Below are positions 9,593 to 20,380 of a stretch of 64,000 bases of DNA, piece by piece. The notes under the pieces are model-generated. The model saw only the letters and a program-made list of their open reading frames with translations. It was not told the DNA's origin and did no database searches. A program made the translations under genes and the position numbers. The stretch is from Beta vulgaris subsp. vulgaris (Eukaryota; Streptophyta; Magnoliopsida; Caryophyllales; Amaranthaceae). The DNA is taken from the NCBI RefSeq assembly GCF_026745355.1, contig NC_079204.1:48034285-48098284 (forward strand). Direction: 5' to 3'. Each line of letters starts with the position of its first letter. The first letter of the stretch is position 1.

Positions 9593-11594
9593 TTTTTTTG
9601 GGGAAGCTTCGGTAGATCAAGCTTATATTATAAAAAACTGCCTCCAACGTTTTTGTGTTGCATCAGGGTCAAAGATCAGCTTTGCAAAGACTGTGATCTA
9701 CTTTTCGAACAACACTAGCCTTAATGACCGAAATGAAATAAGTGCAGCTCTGGGCATAACTCCTACTGAGGATTTGGGAATGTATTTAGGAATGCCTACT
9801 ATCACAAGTAGGGTCACAAAAGACACTTTTGGTTATCTTTGTGAAAAATTTGACAGAAGATTATCGGGGTGGAAAAAAAAATACCTCTCATTGGCAGGGA
9901 GAATCACTCTGGCGAAATCAACTTTGAATTCAATAGCTTCCTATGCTATGCAGACAGCGAAAATTCCAAGAACGATTTGTGACAACTTGGATAGGAAAAC
10001 TCGACGGTTCATTTGGGGAGGTGATGAAGATCACAAGCGTATTCACTTACTCGCTTGGGAATGTTTACAGAAACCTACAGATCAAGGAGGTCTGGGCATA
10101 CGTCCTTCTCGACAAGCTAACTCAACCTTCTTAACAAAATTAGGTTGGAGGGTGCTAACTGAACCAAATGCCCTATGGTCAAGGGTCCTTGGAAGCAAGT
10201 ATTGTAAGGGCCGCTGTGATTTGGAGATGTTTGAGCCCAAAGCCAACATGTCCAATGTATGGCGTTGGATTACAGACAACGTAAATACCTTATGGAATGG
10301 GGCTAGAGTTGCGGTTAATAATGGTAGAAACACTCTGTTTTGGGACCACAAATGGGCAACAAACCAACCTTTGTGTGACCTTGCAACCCAAGAGATTCCA
10401 GAAAATTTAAGTGGAGCTACTGTTGCGGAGATGTGGGATATTAATACGGGTTGGAAATAGGATGTTTTTGCGAACTTTTTAACCCCTTCTGTCATAAAAG
10501 AAGTTGATGCACATGAATTAAAGGGGGATTCGCATAGAGGAGACCTCATTTATTGGGGTGGTACCTCGAGAGGTAAGTTCTCAATTAAATCTGCCTTGAA
10601 CATAATTAGAAGAGATGATTTGGAAGCAAATGATGGGTGTTGGAATCTCATTTGGAAGCTTAGGGTGCAGCAGCGTATAAGAGTCTTTCTTTGGCTTACA
10701 ATGCATAATAGGCTTATGTGCAATGCAAATAGAGCTCTAAGAAAGTTAACGAACGATCACATATGTGGATTATGTGAACAAGAAGATGAAACTGTATTAC
10801 ACGTCCTGCGCGATTGCAAGGCTGCCAGGGAGATTTGGAAACAAGTAGGGGACCTGCCAATTCTAGTGGCTTTAGAAATGGTAATTTACAGCAGTGGCTC
10901 GTTAGAAACATTAAATATCAAAGGCATATTGATCTCTCACCTGAGACTTGGCCCATATTTTTTTTCCATTGCTGTATGGTGGATTTGGAGGTGGTGTAAC
11001 TGTGTGGCCTTCAATAACACTAGTGAAATGCCTATAGATGTTAATTCTTTTCAAATGTCAAGATTCAAAGAAGCATGGAGGACTTTAGGAAATAATGTTA
11101 CGGAACAGGAGCCTCGTGATTCAGTTTGGACTGAAAGTTTTATCAGATGGAAGGCACCACCGGTGGATTGGATGGTGCTAAATTCTGAAGGAGCGATAAA
11201 GGGAGCCCCCGGACCTGCTGGGGGAGGGGGAGTGATTCGAGATAATTCAGGAAAGTTTCATTTTGCCTATTCTATGAATCTGGGTTCATGCCACGCCTTT
11301 ATGGCGGAAGTAAAAGCTGTGGAGTATGGGTTAGATTTGGCTAAATGCATGGGGATAAACAAGCTTCAAGTCCAGATGGATAATCTTGCTGCTGTACTAG
11401 CTTTAAAAAACCATGAAGCTTATGGTGGTATGTGCACACGTATCATCCACAGATGTCGTCAGATATTGACTGATTCGAGCTGGCAAGTAGAAATCATGCA
11501 TTGTTATCGAGAAGGCAACAGAGCAGCAGATTGGTTAGCTAATCACGGAGTTTCCCAGAACAACAAGATAGAGTTGATTCAAGTCCCCCATTAA
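9593..11594 (+). pseudogene. L1 ORF2 C-terminal half: RT thumb side, zf-RVT, RNase H
   Basis: One frame runs from about 9593 to the stop at 11594, broken only by a TAG at 10458-10460 where a Trp codon is expected. It begins with EASVDQAYIIKNCLQ, just downstream of the missing FADD box. It continues through YLGMPTI and SGWKKKYLSLAGRITL to a zf-RVT motif C-x2-C (10764-10775) with His and Cys following. It ends in an RNase H domain (about 11155-11590). Two of its acidic residues are visible (AEVKAV, QMDN); the first is Glu instead of Asp (LNSEGA). Plant L1 ORF2 proteins normally nick DNA and copy their RNA. Confidence 0.9.
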
Positions 11595-11761
11595 ACTTAG
11601 GTTGCATTTTATTTGAGGATGTTGTAGGTGTGGCTATTCCACACTTCATCCCCCCCTAGTTTTCGTTTTTCCTTTGCTTGTCTTTTTCTTTCTGTTGTGT
11701 TTTTCCTTTTGTTCTAGCTTCTTTTCTTGAGGTTGTTCCTCTCTTATGCATAAAAAAAAAA
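11595..11761 (+). other. L1 3' untranslated region and A tail
   Basis: T-rich sequence with TTCTTGAGGTTGTTCC and CTTATGCAT leads into ten A residues at 11752-11761, directly followed by the right target-site duplication. Confidence 0.8.
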
Positions 11762-11776
11762 TGTAAAGCAAGGTTT
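11762..11776. repeat. Target-site duplication, right copy, of the L1 element
   Basis: TGTAAAGCAAGGTTT, matching 7268-7283 apart from one deleted T. Confidence 0.85.
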
Positions 11777-13020
11777 GTACTAATCTATCCCAGTTCCCAC
11801 ATACACCAGTACACCACGATACCAATTCATACAGTACAACTTCTGCGCATGTTCCATTTTGTAGCATAGTAATGCAAGCCTGCCATAACTTTAAGCTTCA
11901 CAATACTGACTCTCCCAAATTCAGCACGCACACTCGAAAATTCTCGTGTAGGCCACTAGGCATCCATAAGACCTACAATTGCATCAATACCAAAACCAAA
12001 AATTAAAGTAGCACTATCCTTAAAAGAATTAAAACATAGGCGCTAATGCAATTCTAAATACTCTAAATTATATAAACTGCAACCGAATATGAAATCAAAT
12101 GATGCCAAGGAATTATCACTATCCTTATTTGTAACTTTTATATTTTTATTTGTGCTTTAATTTGAAATATAACACCACTTTGGAAGATGGACCATGTATA
12201 GGTTTACTTACTCCCAGGCCCATTCCCGACATTTTGAAAGCCCTGAGGCAAACTAAAAAATATAGGCCCTCCCCGATCTCAATTACTATTCTTGATATGT
12301 ATTAATGTAATTAAAGATATTAATTTGTGGTTAAAGTTATGCTGAATATGACTTTTTTAGCTCCATGAAACCACATTTTAGCTTTTTGTGTTTTTATAAG
12401 ACACTCGATTGATGGAATTTTTTTTATGCCATGTCTTCCTAAATTAAGTCAGTATTGCTTTTTAAATTTATCACGTCATCTTCATCATCGAGTTGTCGGT
12501 TGGAGTTTGGGTTTTAGATTACGAAATTGTGAGAAAAGAAAAGGCAACCACAAAACTCCTCCCTTTTTTAACGGTTCCATTGTGAAATTCACTTCTACCA
12601 ATGCACTACTTAATTTACATCTAATATCTTCAACTATATTACTTTATGGATTCATATAATGTATGTAATATCATAATATTTTGAAGTTAATATACATTGA
12701 GATAAATATAATAATATTTCACACTAATATTTTTTTATATATATTAGTAACTTGATAGTTGAAGTGGGGTAAATGAACAATATAAACATAAAAAGTGAAA
12801 AATTATATAAAGTTCGGGGGTATAAAGTAGTAAAACGGACATAATTACTCTATATGAAAAGGAAAAAACCCACTTACTAAAGATTAAATAACTACTTTAA
12901 AATCATTGAAACCCCCCCCCCCCCAAAAAAAAGAAACCGAAACTATTTCAGATTCATTGAAAACAAAATAAAACCCAAAAAGAAAATAATATAGAAGCTG
13001 GAAAAATAAAAAATATTGTA
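11777..13020. other. AT-rich spacer
   Basis: No gene is recognised. A C-run (about 14 C) lies at 12911-12924. The stretch GGCCCATTCCCGACATTTTG near 12219-12238 looks less AT-rich than its surroundings but matches nothing I know. Confidence 0.4.
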
Positions 13021-13090
13021 GGTGGGATTCGAACCGCGGATTGAGAGAAATGCAATAAATTATGGCAATTAGTAAACCAAGGAGCCAACA
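13021..13090 (-). mobile_element. tRNA-like sequence, probable SINE head
   Basis: On the minus strand a perfect RNA polymerase III B-box (GGTTCGAATCC, plus coordinates 13025-13035) lies about 45 bases after an A-box-like TGGCTCCTTGG (13078-13088). The 69-base spacing resembles a tRNA, but the T-stem does not pair well and no acceptor stem is seen. A tRNA-derived SINE or decayed tRNA pseudogene fits better than a working tRNA. Confidence 0.4.
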
Positions 13091-15378
13091 CAACATATTA
13101 CAAAGTTATTGCATGCAAGTTCGTTCTTTTTATCCATAAGTACACAGACTGTAGATCACCGACATGGGCCTTTTCTCCCTGGGCCCTGGGCAGGCCGACG
13201 CCCCTCCTGCCCAGGCTGAGGGACGGGCATGTTTTTTCTGTCTCATAATATAGTGCTTGTATTCTTATTGAGTATTTCAAATTATTGTTGTTCTTGTTTC
13301 TTTTGTTAATTCCATATTTTTGTTGATTGCTTGGCCTAAAAATATGATGTCACCATATTATTTTCTCCGTGATATTAGTTTTTTTTTTTTGTTTACTAAA
13401 CTTAAGGGTTGAATTAGTCATATATTTAGTTTATTATTTTATGTTCTATTTAACTTATTTTTCATAAAAATAAAAAACAAGTATTATATCGTGAGGGGAA
13501 TGAAATACTTTGTCGAAAATGATCAAGTAGCGCCGTACAAAACGGCCTATTGTAGTACCTTTTCGGCACTAGAATTCCACATTGAAAGGATATAGTAGAG
13601 GCTTAGTGGAAGATTCAGACTAAAAATCTTTGTAAGAAGTTTTAAAAAAATCAGTGAAGGAGAAGATTAGTAGGGAGAAAACTACTTTAAAGTATACAAC
13701 TTTTGGGTCCCAATATCATACATTAGGTCGGATCTATAACCCCACCATCATTCTTGGGGGGAGATTTTTGGATCACAAAAAGTCTCCACTTTTGACGAAT
13801 TTGCACTTATCTTAACATTAAGTATTAAAAATTAGTGATTACGGCAATAATGAGCCTTTAAACAAAATTTTAATCAAGTTTTCACAAAAGAAAGATATGA
13901 ACATCATTTTAACATCCTTTAATGATGACATGATCAATAGAAGTTGATTTGCTATAAAGCTACGGAACCTTGAGTCTTTATTTAATCACCTAATAATAAT
14001 AATAATAAAGAGACATGGAGGTGGGTAAATTTCATTGCTTTTGTCAGTTTGTGACTAAATGGGGACACTTGTTGTTTTAGAACATGACAATAGTCTTCCT
14101 ACATTACATATTCTTCAAAAACAAACTGGACAACAACTTGGCGTGGACAACCTGGCATCCTAGGTGATTTATACTGCACATAAATCATGTCATCTACTTG
14201 TAATATCTATTAGAAGACCTAGCTTATAAGTCAATACTCATAACTACTCCCTCCATCTCTTCAGCTAAGTTCATTGTATAAAAAAGACTTAAATGAATAT
14301 GAACCGTAGTAAATTTAATGCTAGAACATGTAACTATAGGTGTAAAATGATAAATATATGAAAAATGATCACTATGCTATAAAATAGTAGATATAAAAGA
14401 ATAGTAATTATTGGTTAAAAAATAACTATAAAGATTATTATAATAAATATAGCACATTTAAAAAAGAGTAACTATATATTGAGAAATGGTTTTGTATATA
14501 TAAAAAAAAGGATGTTACTATGTTGGAATGGATCAATAGCATTCATGCATCGTCGACACTACACTATTATTAGAGTGGAATAGGTCTATATAAGTCTTTT
14601 TGTTATTATATATCCGACTATAATAATTGTACATTAATCTTTCAATACATATATCACATATTCATATGGAGAATATGCTAGTAAGAGAATGAGTATGTGA
14701 AAGGGTGTGAAATTCTACCCGATATATCTTAACGTCCTTATGTCAGATTAAGATAATATAAATTTGTAAATTTTGATTGCTAATTTATCAAAGATATATG
14801 ATCAATTTTATTGCCAATATTTGAATTGATTTTTTTTTTCTGTAATTCTCTTTAATTTAAATTAGTTTCAACTAGTTTTTCTTTCTGTAAGTAGCTTATT
14901 TCCACCAACTTAAATACTTGAAAATTTAACCCAAATATTGTAACTATCATCATTCATGCACTTTCCCTCTATTTTTCTTCCCTTTCTTTGATGATCTAAG
15001 GAAGAGGTGGAGTGCAGAAAGAAAAGAAAAAATCACTCTTTAATCATGTGCTTACTTCTTAATTGCAATTAGCTAGTTAATTAAGAAATATAAACAAATG
15101 AATATAGATATAATAAAAACAAGAATTACCCCAAAAATTTCGTAATACCACAATAATCCCTTCATGTACACTTCTCCATATACCTATATATGCTCTTGAA
15201 TCTTCATACAAAATAAGTACTCCATTATACAACAGAGAACAAGAAAAAATAACATAAAAAGAGAGAACCAGTATTTTAAGCTGAACATATACTATATTAT
15301 AATAAGAATCACATCCACAATAACACCTGATTTTCTTGCCCATTGTTGTCATCATCTAGCACAACCCCAAAACAAAAC
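13091..15378. other. Intergenic spacer downstream of the DUF761 gene
   Basis: Nothing gene-like is seen. A GC-rich patch (GGGCCCTGGGCAGGCC near 13176-13195) stands out. ACTCCCTCCATCTC at 14244-14257 resembles a Stowaway end without a partner. Confidence 0.4.
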
Positions 15379-15379
15379 A

Positions 15380-15407
<28 letters not shown>
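15379..15407. repeat. Poly-A run
   Basis: About 29 consecutive A after CAAAACAAAACA. It may be the tail of a retroposon reading rightwards, but I found no duplication to prove it. Confidence 0.8.
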
Positions 15408-15411
<4 letters not shown>

Positions 15412-15496
15412 TCTAAGAAGAAGTAAGCTAATTATAAGTAGCTAAATAATCAAGTAAATTATTTATGCCCTCCATCTCTCTTTTTCTTTGATTTTC

Positions 15497-15502
15497 TTTA
15501 TT
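15497..15502 (-). terminator. Possible polyadenylation signal of the DUF761 gene
   Basis: TTTATT on the plus strand reads AATAAA on the minus strand, about 25 bases past the stop codon. Confidence 0.5.
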
Positions 15503-15525
15503 ATTGAAGAGAGTAAAACTATTTC

Positions 15526-16233
15526 TCACAAACTTCTAGCAATAAGCTCTTGATATCTTCTATAAGATTCAATCTTCTCCAACCTGAATTTCTCATGACA
15601 ATTAGCTATGAACATATCTGCAAGCTTATCAATCTCATTCTCAATAATATTCTTCTCATGATGATCTCCTTCATTATTATTTTTGCCACCTTTTTCTTCA
15701 AGCCATTGAAGATAACTTGAAAGATGACTTTCTTCATCATCTTCCTTACCAATAATCCCATTATTACAAACTTGATCATCTTCCTTACGATGATTTACGT
15801 CGTCGGTCGAGTAAACTGAGTTCCAAGTAGAATCATAGAAAATACTACTAGTCTCTAAAATGGTGGGTGAAGGAATAGGCAAAACATGAGCTGAAGAAGA
15901 ACACCAATTGTAGTGCAACCTAAAAGAGCCAAAGAGTATTTTTTTCCTATACTTATTCTTTTTCTTGGTTTGTGTTAAGTACATGAGTTGATTTTCCCGG
16001 AAAATGTCTAGGAAGATTGATTTTGCCTTGGATAATGCTCGAATAACGCGACAAATGTGGGAGAAAATGAGGTTGTGAATTAGGGTTTTTACTTTCATTG
16101 TTGTTAGAGATGATGAAGAAGTGGTTGAAGTTGAGGAAGAAGTAGAAGATGATGATGGTGATGATGATTTGTTCATACTTGAGAAAATATGAAGAGATGA
16201 AAGAGGACTTTTAGGGTGGGAGAGACTAACCAT
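15526..16233 (-). CDS. DUF761 (cotton-fibre-type) domain protein
   Basis: A single-exon 235-residue frame. The N-terminus (residues 15-45) is a Ser/Thr tract. Residues 46-95 are basic and partly hydrophobic (MKVKTLIHNLIFSHICRVIR), then a basic TKKKNKYRKK patch. The middle is acidic and Asn-rich, and the last 35 residues, with EIDKLADMFIANCHEKFRLEK and then RRYQELIARSL, match the C-terminal DUF761 motif. DUF761 proteins are plant-specific, small and of poorly known biochemical role; some are linked to growth or stress. The intact frame, a TATA box 100 bases upstream and a poly(A) signal support a live gene. It is the only clear host gene here and has no gene neighbours. Start chosen at the first ATG after the CT-rich leader. 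Confidence 0.85.
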   Translation of the reverse strand: MVSLSHPKSPLSSLHIFSSMNKSSSPSSSSTSSSTSTTSSSSLTTMKVKTLIHNLIFSHICRVIRALSKAKSIFLDIFRENQLMYLTQTKKKNKYRKKILFGSFRLHYNWCSSSAHVLPIPSPTILETSSIFYDSTWNSVYSTDDVNHRKEDDQVCNNGIIGKEDDEESHLSSYLQWLEEKGGKNNNEGDHHEKNIIENEIDKLADMFIANCHEKFRLEKIESYRRYQELIARSL

Positions 16234-16330
16234 TTTTATTTTTTTTGGAGAAAAAAAATATTAGAGAGAAGGTGGAAATATTATAGAGAGAGGGGGAGAG
16301 TGGTGTTATTGAGTCTTGTTCAAAATGAGA

Positions 16331-16338
16331 TTTATAAA
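16331..16338 (-). promoter_or_regulatory. TATA box of the DUF761 gene
   Basis: TTTATAAA on the minus strand lies about 100 bases before the ATG and is followed by a CT- and A-rich leader with CTCTCC repeats, usual for plant 5' untranslated regions. Confidence 0.6.
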
Positions 16339-17225
16339 GGGTCTCGTTTACCAATAAGCCACTAGAAGGTGGGGTAAATTAGTTTATTTTTTTAAAAGAA
16401 ATAATAATAATGTTGCTAGCTAGACACTTTTTTGCATGAGATGTTGTAGATATCTTCTTTTCTACCTTTTTCACTTTTTTTATTTTTGGTTTTCCCTCCA
16501 TATTTGTTTTGATGTTGAGCCATTGAAGGAATTGGTTTAAAGATACCTTCTTGTTAGAACTTTATAGGTATATGTATACTTTCTTTATTTGTGAATATGC
16601 AAAATAGTTGATAGGAAAATTTTCAATTAATTTCATATTGAATTGCTAAGCACCAAACAAATTAGTAGAACAAGTAATTTTATTTTCTCTAATATATCAT
16701 TTCGATTTTTTTTAATTTGAAATGTGGTCGTCATATGATATGAAAAGTTTAACAGTTATTTATAGTCAGTATATATATACATTATGCAAATTATATGTAG
16801 CCGTATAATATTTTGTGGGATTGGTCCCAAACGTTCAAACTTATAAGTTTCTATCACTTGAGTATAGAAAAAGATCGAATTAGATATTTCAAGCAATAAG
16901 AAAGATAACAACAATCTTAAGGTTTAGTGATTCTGAAATTATGATCATGATGAGCTTGTTCAAAAAAGATCAATCACTAGAAAAAACAGAAAATTCTATG
17001 TCCAACTATTAGTTAGATGATGATATACAAACGTATTCGGCAATAAAATGTAGAAGTTCAAATTCAAACATAATTTCCTAAAACAACATAATGTAAGAAA
17101 TAAAGAATAGAAGATATTTGTTACTTTATTGTTCTTTCTCTCAGTAGTTACTATCATTAGTTGTACTGCTAATTAGTAGTTAATTTTTCCCAAACTGTGT
17201 ATACAACATGAGGAGAAAGTATTGG
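16339..17225. other. Upstream region of the DUF761 gene
   Basis: AT-rich, with no ORF or repeat that I can name. It probably holds the gene's promoter and enhancers. Confidence 0.4.
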
Positions 17226-17442
17226 CATTTCACATAAAAAGACAAAAAATTTCTGATACCAAAACTACGTCTAAATGGTACCAAAATAGAGTAGTTTAGT
17301 TACAACTTTACATTATTGGTACCAACTTTTAGTTTGGTATCGAGATTATATTTTAGTACTGTGACTTTATTTTAATTAGTATCACTTTGATTTAGCTTTA
17401 GTACCAAAAATTTGTTTTTTTTATGTGAGACGTCATTTTGAC
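17226..17442. mobile_element. Short MITE-like inverted-repeat element
   Basis: The left end TTTCACATAAAAAGACAAA and the right end TTTGTTTTTTTTATGTGAGA are imperfect reverse complements; GATACC/GGTACC-type motifs recur inside. No ORF. The superfamily is unknown. Confidence 0.45.
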
Positions 17443-17456
17443 ATCTCACTATAAAA

Positions 17457-17680
17457 CATCTATAACACCTCCGGCATGACTGCATGAGCCAGTATTGGCT
17501 TATTGCAAACCGCAAACTGTAACTTGGGGAGTCCAATCACGTACATCGGTACATCTGATGTTTTTTGCATGGGGATGGCCGATGGGAGATGCTCAAGCTT
17601 AACTGAAGTAACGGTGGTCCTTACTTCAGTTAAAAATACTATATTCTTAAAATATTTATTTTTTCTTTTTGATGGCAAAG
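17457..17680 (-). pseudogene. Unidentified protein-coding-like fragment
   Basis: The minus-strand frame 17460-17678 ends with a balanced, non-repetitive peptide (KLEHLPSAIPMQKTSD and YVIGLPKLQFAVCNKPILAH) that looks coding, while its first 30 residues look random. I do not recognise the family. It may be a captured or relic last exon. A perfect 13-bp inverted repeat (17599-17633) sits where the coding-like part begins. Confidence 0.25.
17599..17633. repeat. Perfect 13-bp inverted repeat with 9-base loop
   Basis: TTAACTGAAGTAA, nine bases, then TTACTTCAGTTAA. Confidence 0.85.
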
Positions 17681-18211
17681 GAAAATACTTCTTACAATTA
17701 ATAAGATCTGATCAGTAAATGTAAATTTCCTTTGGTGTAACGCTGAAGTTTTGGACTGTAATAAAAGCTAAAAACATATCCCAAGAGATCAAAAATATTC
17801 ATAAAAATCAGAACTTCTGACACTCAATTTTACCGCTTTAGTAATTTTAAACAGTGAGGTTATTCTTGTAATTTACTTTGCGGCCGATGCTCAACCGTTT
17901 CATGCATGTAATTCTTGCTCTGCTTGGTTGAAGTAGTAGACAATTAGACATTTGACCGAGTCTCCCGCTTCAGCTGGGGAGTATTTGGCTACATTGGGAT
18001 TCATAAGAACATAACAAATTTCCTATTAAAAAAAATTTAATAAAAAAATAGTTGAGTCATTTTTTTTTTCCACCAATTAGGCAATCGATCTTTTCTTTTT
18101 TTCAGATAATTCGAAACAGAGTAGATAATGTTATCAAATTTGCTTTTCTTATTAAAAATATTATCAAATTCCCATTATTGTATTCCCAAAACAAATGTTT
18201 ACATTCTCTAA
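17681..18211. other. Spacer
   Basis: AT-rich. I see nothing beyond short T- and A-runs. Confidence 0.4.
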
Positions 18212-18738
18212 GCTGCGTTCTTTTAAAATGGGGGAAACTGATTTGAACTAAACTGAATTGCGAGAAAGTTGAACATGAGAGTATATAAACTGAACTGAAA
18301 AGAAGTCCAAAAAAACAGAGTCTTAATGTACAACTTTTATCATAAATGTAAACTACGTGTTATTATAAATGGTGACAATTTGTTATTTATGAAATATAAA
18401 TTGAAATGAATCATATAAGATAACTAGTATTTGTCTGATTTCGAATTTCATGATCGAAATTATCCCCAACAAAATCAAATCATCGATTGGTTTGCCTAAT
18501 CGAGTTTTACCTGAATCCGCAACTAACCACAATTTATATGATTGGTTTCATCCCGAACTATATATTAGCCCAACTAAATTCGTCTGGGATACATGTGACT
18601 AAAGATCAATTGATGATAGATTCGAATGTATATGACATGAATTAGGAGTGTTCGCTTTACTTTTAAAATTAAATTTTAGTTCTAATAAGTTTTAAATAAG
18701 TTCTACCACATTATCCTAGTAAGTGAAGAGAACGCACA
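18212..18738. mobile_element. MITE of the TGCGTTCT-terminus family
   Basis: The left end is GCTGCGTTCTTTTAA and the right end GAAGAGAACGCAC, an imperfect inverted pair. Near the left end lie GAACTAAACTGAA and AACTGAACTGAA motifs, shared with the large fold-back element at 27176-28799, so the two belong to the same family. Non-coding. Confidence 0.55.
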
Positions 18739-19750
18739 ACATTACTCAGATACATGTGATCCATTGTTTACCACTTCTAGAATGCGTCTATATCGACAAC
18801 TACACCACAATAGTCTAATACTACTCCATTATTAATTGAGCAAACTAGTCAATAGATAATAAATCTCTCCAATTGGTAAGAGTGGTTTCTTTTGGAGCCA
18901 TATAAAAATTACAGTTTTATTTATATCAATCAGTTAAGAGGTCAATTTTTTTAAGCAGGAGATGGCATGCATAAACGTATGATCTACATTTCATTCGTTG
19001 AAACCTTGCAGGCAAATAATGGTAATACACAGTACTTTGATAGTTTGATCATCTGTCGAGGTTTGGACATGCTAATTATTGAAAAGTAGTCCTTTGAATC
19101 GTATGGAAAATCTATATTGCGAGCAAAGCAATAAACACAACAACATTACATGATCCAAATAAATACTGTAACTGAAATATGGTATAATTGTCACACATAC
19201 CCGCTGATCAACGTAACAAAGTACTACTATATACTAAACCAAAAAGTATAAATATAACAGCATATATTAATATAATCATAAGTAGCAAGAATTAATGAAT
19301 AAACTTTTGATGATGTCGCAGAAAATCATGAAGATATAATGAGATCCTAAAGAAATGGTAAAAGGTACGTGTTCCAACAAAAGAATCTTGGGGTGTCACA
19401 ATATTTGATATGTATTATTCCATTGGAGATGGAGGACAGGAGGAGAGAGAGAATAAAAAGTAGAAAGAGGGAGTGAGTCAGGACACTTGTTTACGCAGTT
19501 GGATAGGAGAGGCAGCCGAGTCTCCCGCCTCTTAATCCGCCTGAGCCAAAACTCGAAGAGGTAAACAAGCCCGATTCTACGCCGATCATCACATATTGCC
19601 AATCTACAAGATGACAAACTTTTATATGGACTGTTTTGTTTTATCTATTCTTTCTCTAATCTAATGGGGTTAGCAGTAATTAATCTTATCGTTAACCTTA
19701 TACTTATAGAATTTGAGGTTTTGGGATACATTAATGTCTAATTACACTTA
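18739..19750. other. Spacer
   Basis: No credible gene. The 73-residue minus frame at 19396-19617 lacks any family signature. Confidence 0.4.
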
Positions 19751-20325
19751 GGCTATGTTTAGGAACATAAGCGGAAATAGAGCTAAAATTGATAAGGTAG
19801 TTGAAATGAGCTGAACTGCTAAACTAGCTGAAAATTTCCGCACCTTAGATTGAGATGCTATAGCAACTCAATATTAGTCAATTTTTGAGCACCACAAATA
19901 CGAGTATTTATTTTAGTTGATTTAAACTTTTAGCACTTAAATGTGTTGTCAAATAAAGTACTTTTCACTGTTTGGGGAAGCATTTTAGCTACCTTAAATG
20001 ATCAAGTGCTAACTTATTTTAGGTGCTAAAATGATTAGTAGTGTTTGGGGAGAACCTAAAATAAAATTTCAGGTGGCTAAAATGATTTAAATGATAAGTT
20101 AAAAATTTACCTTTTCAAAATCAGATGACTGAAATTTTGGAAAATCTTTCCAAAATTTTGACAACAACTAATTTTGCTAAAATAATTTATCAACTTAATC
20201 AACTAATTTTGCCAAACAGTTAAATTAATCAGTTACCTTATCAGTTCTAGCACCTTATCAGTTTCAGCTTTATCTTACCAGTTTCAGTTTCAGTTTATTT
20301 TCAGTTAGGAATGCCAAACAGAGCC
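19751..20325. mobile_element. MITE with GGCTATGTTT-type ends
   Basis: The left end is GGCTATGTTTAGGAAC; the right end read in reverse is GGCTCTGTTTGGCATTCC. The interior repeats GCTAAAATGAT and CAGTTTCAGTTT motifs. GGC-TGTTTGG ends are common in hAT or PIF/Harbinger-derived MITEs. The target duplication is unclear. Confidence 0.5.
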
Positions 20326-20380
20326 ATATGTATGTACTCTAATAGTCTCATCCACTACTAAGAAAATAAAAAAAAAAAAA

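Larger units (their letters stand above)
7284..11761 (+). mobile_element. L1-type LINE, complete ends, large internal deletion
   Basis: The element is bounded by a 15/16-bp target-site duplication and ends in a 10-base A tail (11752-11761). It keeps a 5' untranslated region, an ORF1 with DUF4283 and zinc knuckle, the first part of the ORF2 endonuclease, the C-terminal part of the reverse transcriptase, the zf-RVT domain and an RNase H domain. About 4.5 kb remain, against roughly 6-7 kb usual for plant L1s. The missing part is the bulk of endonuclease plus the reverse transcriptase up to its catalytic Asp box, so it cannot be autonomous. Confidence 0.9.

Noticed and set aside
13021..13090. Functional tRNA gene on the minus strand
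   Set aside because: The B-box is perfect but the T-stem does not pair, the A-box is weak and no acceptor stem is visible.
14244..14600. Stowaway MITE starting at CTCCCTCCATC
   Set aside because: No inverted partner end was found within 400 bases.
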